Source of the DNA: a virus
IMG/VR virus record: IMGVR_UViG_3300006793_000053
Span: 1 to 49,560 of that record
DNA length: 49,560 bases
Strand: one strand, 5' to 3'
Under the pieces are notes generated by a model. The model ran no database searches. It worked only from the letters and a program-made list of their open reading frames with translations, and was not told the origin of the DNA. The translations under genes were made by a program, and so were the position numbers. Each line of letters opens with the position of its first letter. The stretch's first letter is position 1. This document shows, piece after piece, positions 48,380-49,560 of the stretch.

Positions 48380-49018
48380 TTATGTGTTAGCCACACTTAC
48401 GAAACTTGGATCGGCAGGATGATCTGGAGCAGTAGGCCAAGAGTCAGCGTGACTACCTAGTTCTGTCCAAGATACTTTATCTACCGTTGTGTTTGTCGTG
48501 GCATTAGGTGAACCCCATGCCTCAGTTTCACTGTTGTATGTCTTGCGTGTGTATGTTACTGGATGTGCCCGATATGCTTTGATAGCATCAAGATCAGCCA
48601 ATGCATTGATTTCTGTTTCTTTATCATTAGCAGTTGTTCGTAGTGCTGTGCGATATGTTGCCCAATCAGTAGGAACTGCTGTACCGCCGTCTGCTTCACG
48701 AATACTCATCCAGTCAGACAATGCCAAACGACCTGAAGCGATAGCATTGACTTCTTGTACCATGCTTGCTTTGAGACTTGCTGTAGACTTTGCAGTTGTA
48801 GCATATGTGCCGACTGCTTCTGCACCAGATGTATTCCAAGTTAGTTCGCCCGTGCTGTAGTATCTTTGATCTACTGATGTAATGCTTGCGGGTTTAATAC
48901 CAATGGCAGCCAAATCTGACTTTGACCATTGTGTGAAAATATTTCTTGGATGCTGAACGCCATCCTTTGTAATGCCCCTAGGGGTCTTTATTAGTCCAAT
49001 TCCATCAACGTACCACAT
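48380..49018 (-). CDS. Tail-fibre-associated protein
   Basis: A 212-aa protein beginning MWYVDGIGLIKTPRGITKDG. The middle is helical, and WMSIREADGGTAVPTDWATY (about 103-122) with RTALRTTANDKETEINALAD is the pattern of tail-fibre assembly or accessory proteins (A/DW-R-E-G-x-P-x-W-YR). The C-terminus has KVSWTELGSHADSWPTAPDH. A TATAAATA late box lies 52 nt upstream and GGAGAG is a Shine-Dalgarno. An out-of-frame peptide after its stop is described in the findings. Confidence 0.7.
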   Translation of the reverse strand: MWYVDGIGLIKTPRGITKDGVQHPRNIFTQWSKSDLAAIGIKPASITSVDQRYYSTGELTWNTSGAEAVGTYATTAKSTASLKASMVQEVNAIASGRLALSDWMSIREADGGTAVPTDWATYRTALRTTANDKETEINALADLDAIKAYRAHPVTYTRKTYNSETEAWGSPNATTNTTVDKVSWTELGSHADSWPTAPDHPADPSFVSVANT

Positions 49019-49069
49019 TTTTTACTCTCCTATGTTGTACCATGTTGCCATGATGTTATTTGTTGTTAC

Positions 49070-49077
49070 TATTTATA
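49070..49077 (-). promoter_or_regulatory. Late-promoter-like box TATAAATA
   Basis: Exact TATAAATA on the minus strand, 52 nt before the ATG at 49018, ahead of a tail gene and just past the stop of the fibre gene. This is the best late-promoter match in the window. Confidence 0.6.
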
Positions 49078-49081
49078 CGTT

Positions 49082-49560
49082 TTATCTGGCGTTGGCATAC
49101 TTGAATGGTGATTCGGCAATGGCTAAATACACTAATGTTTCTGAAGAACCATTACCTCCACCGCCAGAATGTCTTAATTTAAATCCGTTTGACACAAAAT
49201 CAACTTCAGCGCCAGTGTATTCAGACGCAGTATTGTTAGCAAAAATCTTTCCATCAACCACGTTGTATGGATTCATTTTATTATCTTGAATTTGCCAGTT
49301 TTCTGATGCACTTGCAGATTTCCAAAGAATAAAAGCAGGACGAAACCCGGTGTAGACAAACGTGCCATCTGTTGATCCATTACCTGTGTACGATCCAATC
49401 TTGCTGTAGCCTTCTACGGAGTGGAACGCATAACAGATAAAGTTATCACCACTTGAGTTGTTTTCAGCATTGGGATATACGGGAATCACTGAAGATGTTG
49501 GCACACCTTCGGCAGAATTTCCAAAAGCGTTAGTTAAATTCAAAAATACATAATCATTAC
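49082..49560 (-). CDS. Tail fibre protein, C-terminal part (5' end outside)
   Basis: The frame stays open to the window edge and so is partial at its N-terminus; the visible part is about 159 codons. It contains ICYAFHSVEGYSKIGSYTGN, GSTDGTFVYTGFRPAFILWK, then SNGFKLRHSGGGGNGSSETL and ends VYLAIAESPFKYANAR. This is the distal beta-rich knob of marine phage tail-fibre proteins, probably involved in host recognition. The Gly/Ser-rich loop before the last strand is typical of adhesion tips. Confidence 0.75.
   Translation of the reverse strand, partial: NDYVFLNLTNAFGNSAEGVPTSSVIPVYPNAENNSSGDNFICYAFHSVEGYSKIGSYTGNGSTDGTFVYTGFRPAFILWKSASASENWQIQDNKMNPYNVVDGKIFANNTASEYTGAEVDFVSNGFKLRHSGGGGNGSSETLVYLAIAESPFKYANAR

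Noticed and set aside
1-49560. tRNA, CRISPR, insertion sequence or integrase
   Set aside because: No cloverleaf, spaced direct repeats, transposase or att-like duplication was noticed, but a full scan for tRNAs was not possible by eye.

Overview
This window reads as part of a large marine T4-like myovirus genome (Caudoviricetes, dsDNA). Evidence for this is the T4-type family B DNA polymerase (gp43-like, ending in a clamp-binding-like tail), a gp45-like sliding clamp, a T4 RNase H-like flap exonuclease, an ATP-dependent DNA ligase, a DsbA-like late-transcription protein and tail-fibre-type structural proteins. Genes are packed, mostly overlapping by 1-20 nt, AT-rich, and all but one (guaC) lie on the minus strand. 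Host identity cannot be read from the sequence. The promoters are bacterial sigma70-like, and no photosynthesis gene is present.

Layout in transcription order, right to left. 49560-41000 holds tail-fibre pieces, a DnaJ/CbpA co-chaperone, peptide deformylase, a ClpA-type unfoldase, a PP-loop ATPase, a nucleotidyltransferase and a structural protein. 40900-35100 holds a radical SAM protein, small genes, a large phage protein, two small enzyme-like genes (cupin, GT-A glycosyltransferase) and a beta-rich virion protein. 35000-30500 holds beta-rich and MORN-like proteins, guaC on the plus strand, a possible ADP-ribosyltransferase-like protein and basic DNA-binding proteins. 30260-24780 holds an amino-acid dehydrogenase, DNA polymerase, a methyltransferase and the sliding clamp. 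24780-13800 is the metabolic core: a DpdA-like DNA transglycosylase, ClpP, a 7Fe ferredoxin, a cupin, a GT-B glycosyltransferase, then one run of folE, a phosphoribosyltransferase, yhhQ, a metzincin lipoprotein, queD, an amidinotransferase and queE. 13800-1 holds an SGNH-like protein, a small membrane protein, the flap exonuclease, many small conserved phage genes, DNA ligase, a MoxR ATPase, a ParB/DGQHR-like protein and an HNH nuclease.

How they fit together. FolE, QueD and QueE make 7-carboxy-7-deazaguanine from GTP, YhhQ can import preQ0/preQ1, and the DpdA-like protein would exchange guanine in DNA for a 7-deazaguanine base. This is an anti-restriction DNA modification route. An arginine:glycine amidinotransferase-family gene sits between queD and queE with overlapping ends, which suggests an extra and possibly new tailoring step. 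No QueC was found. The ferredoxin could reduce the radical SAM enzymes. ClpP plus ClpA, with an IGF loop, looks like a complete phage-encoded AAA+ protease, with deformylase and DnaJ beside it.

Regulation visible in the sequence has three parts: (i) a conserved promoter cassette present five times, with a shared 13-nt upstream element; (ii) near-consensus TTGACA-17-TATAAT promoters, several placed only 7-11 nt before a start codon with no Shine-Dalgarno, implying leaderless or nearly leaderless mRNAs; (iii) T4-late-like TATAAATA/GATAAATA/CATAAATA boxes before structural genes. No tRNA, CRISPR array or insertion sequence was recognised. No gap exceeds about 230 nt.
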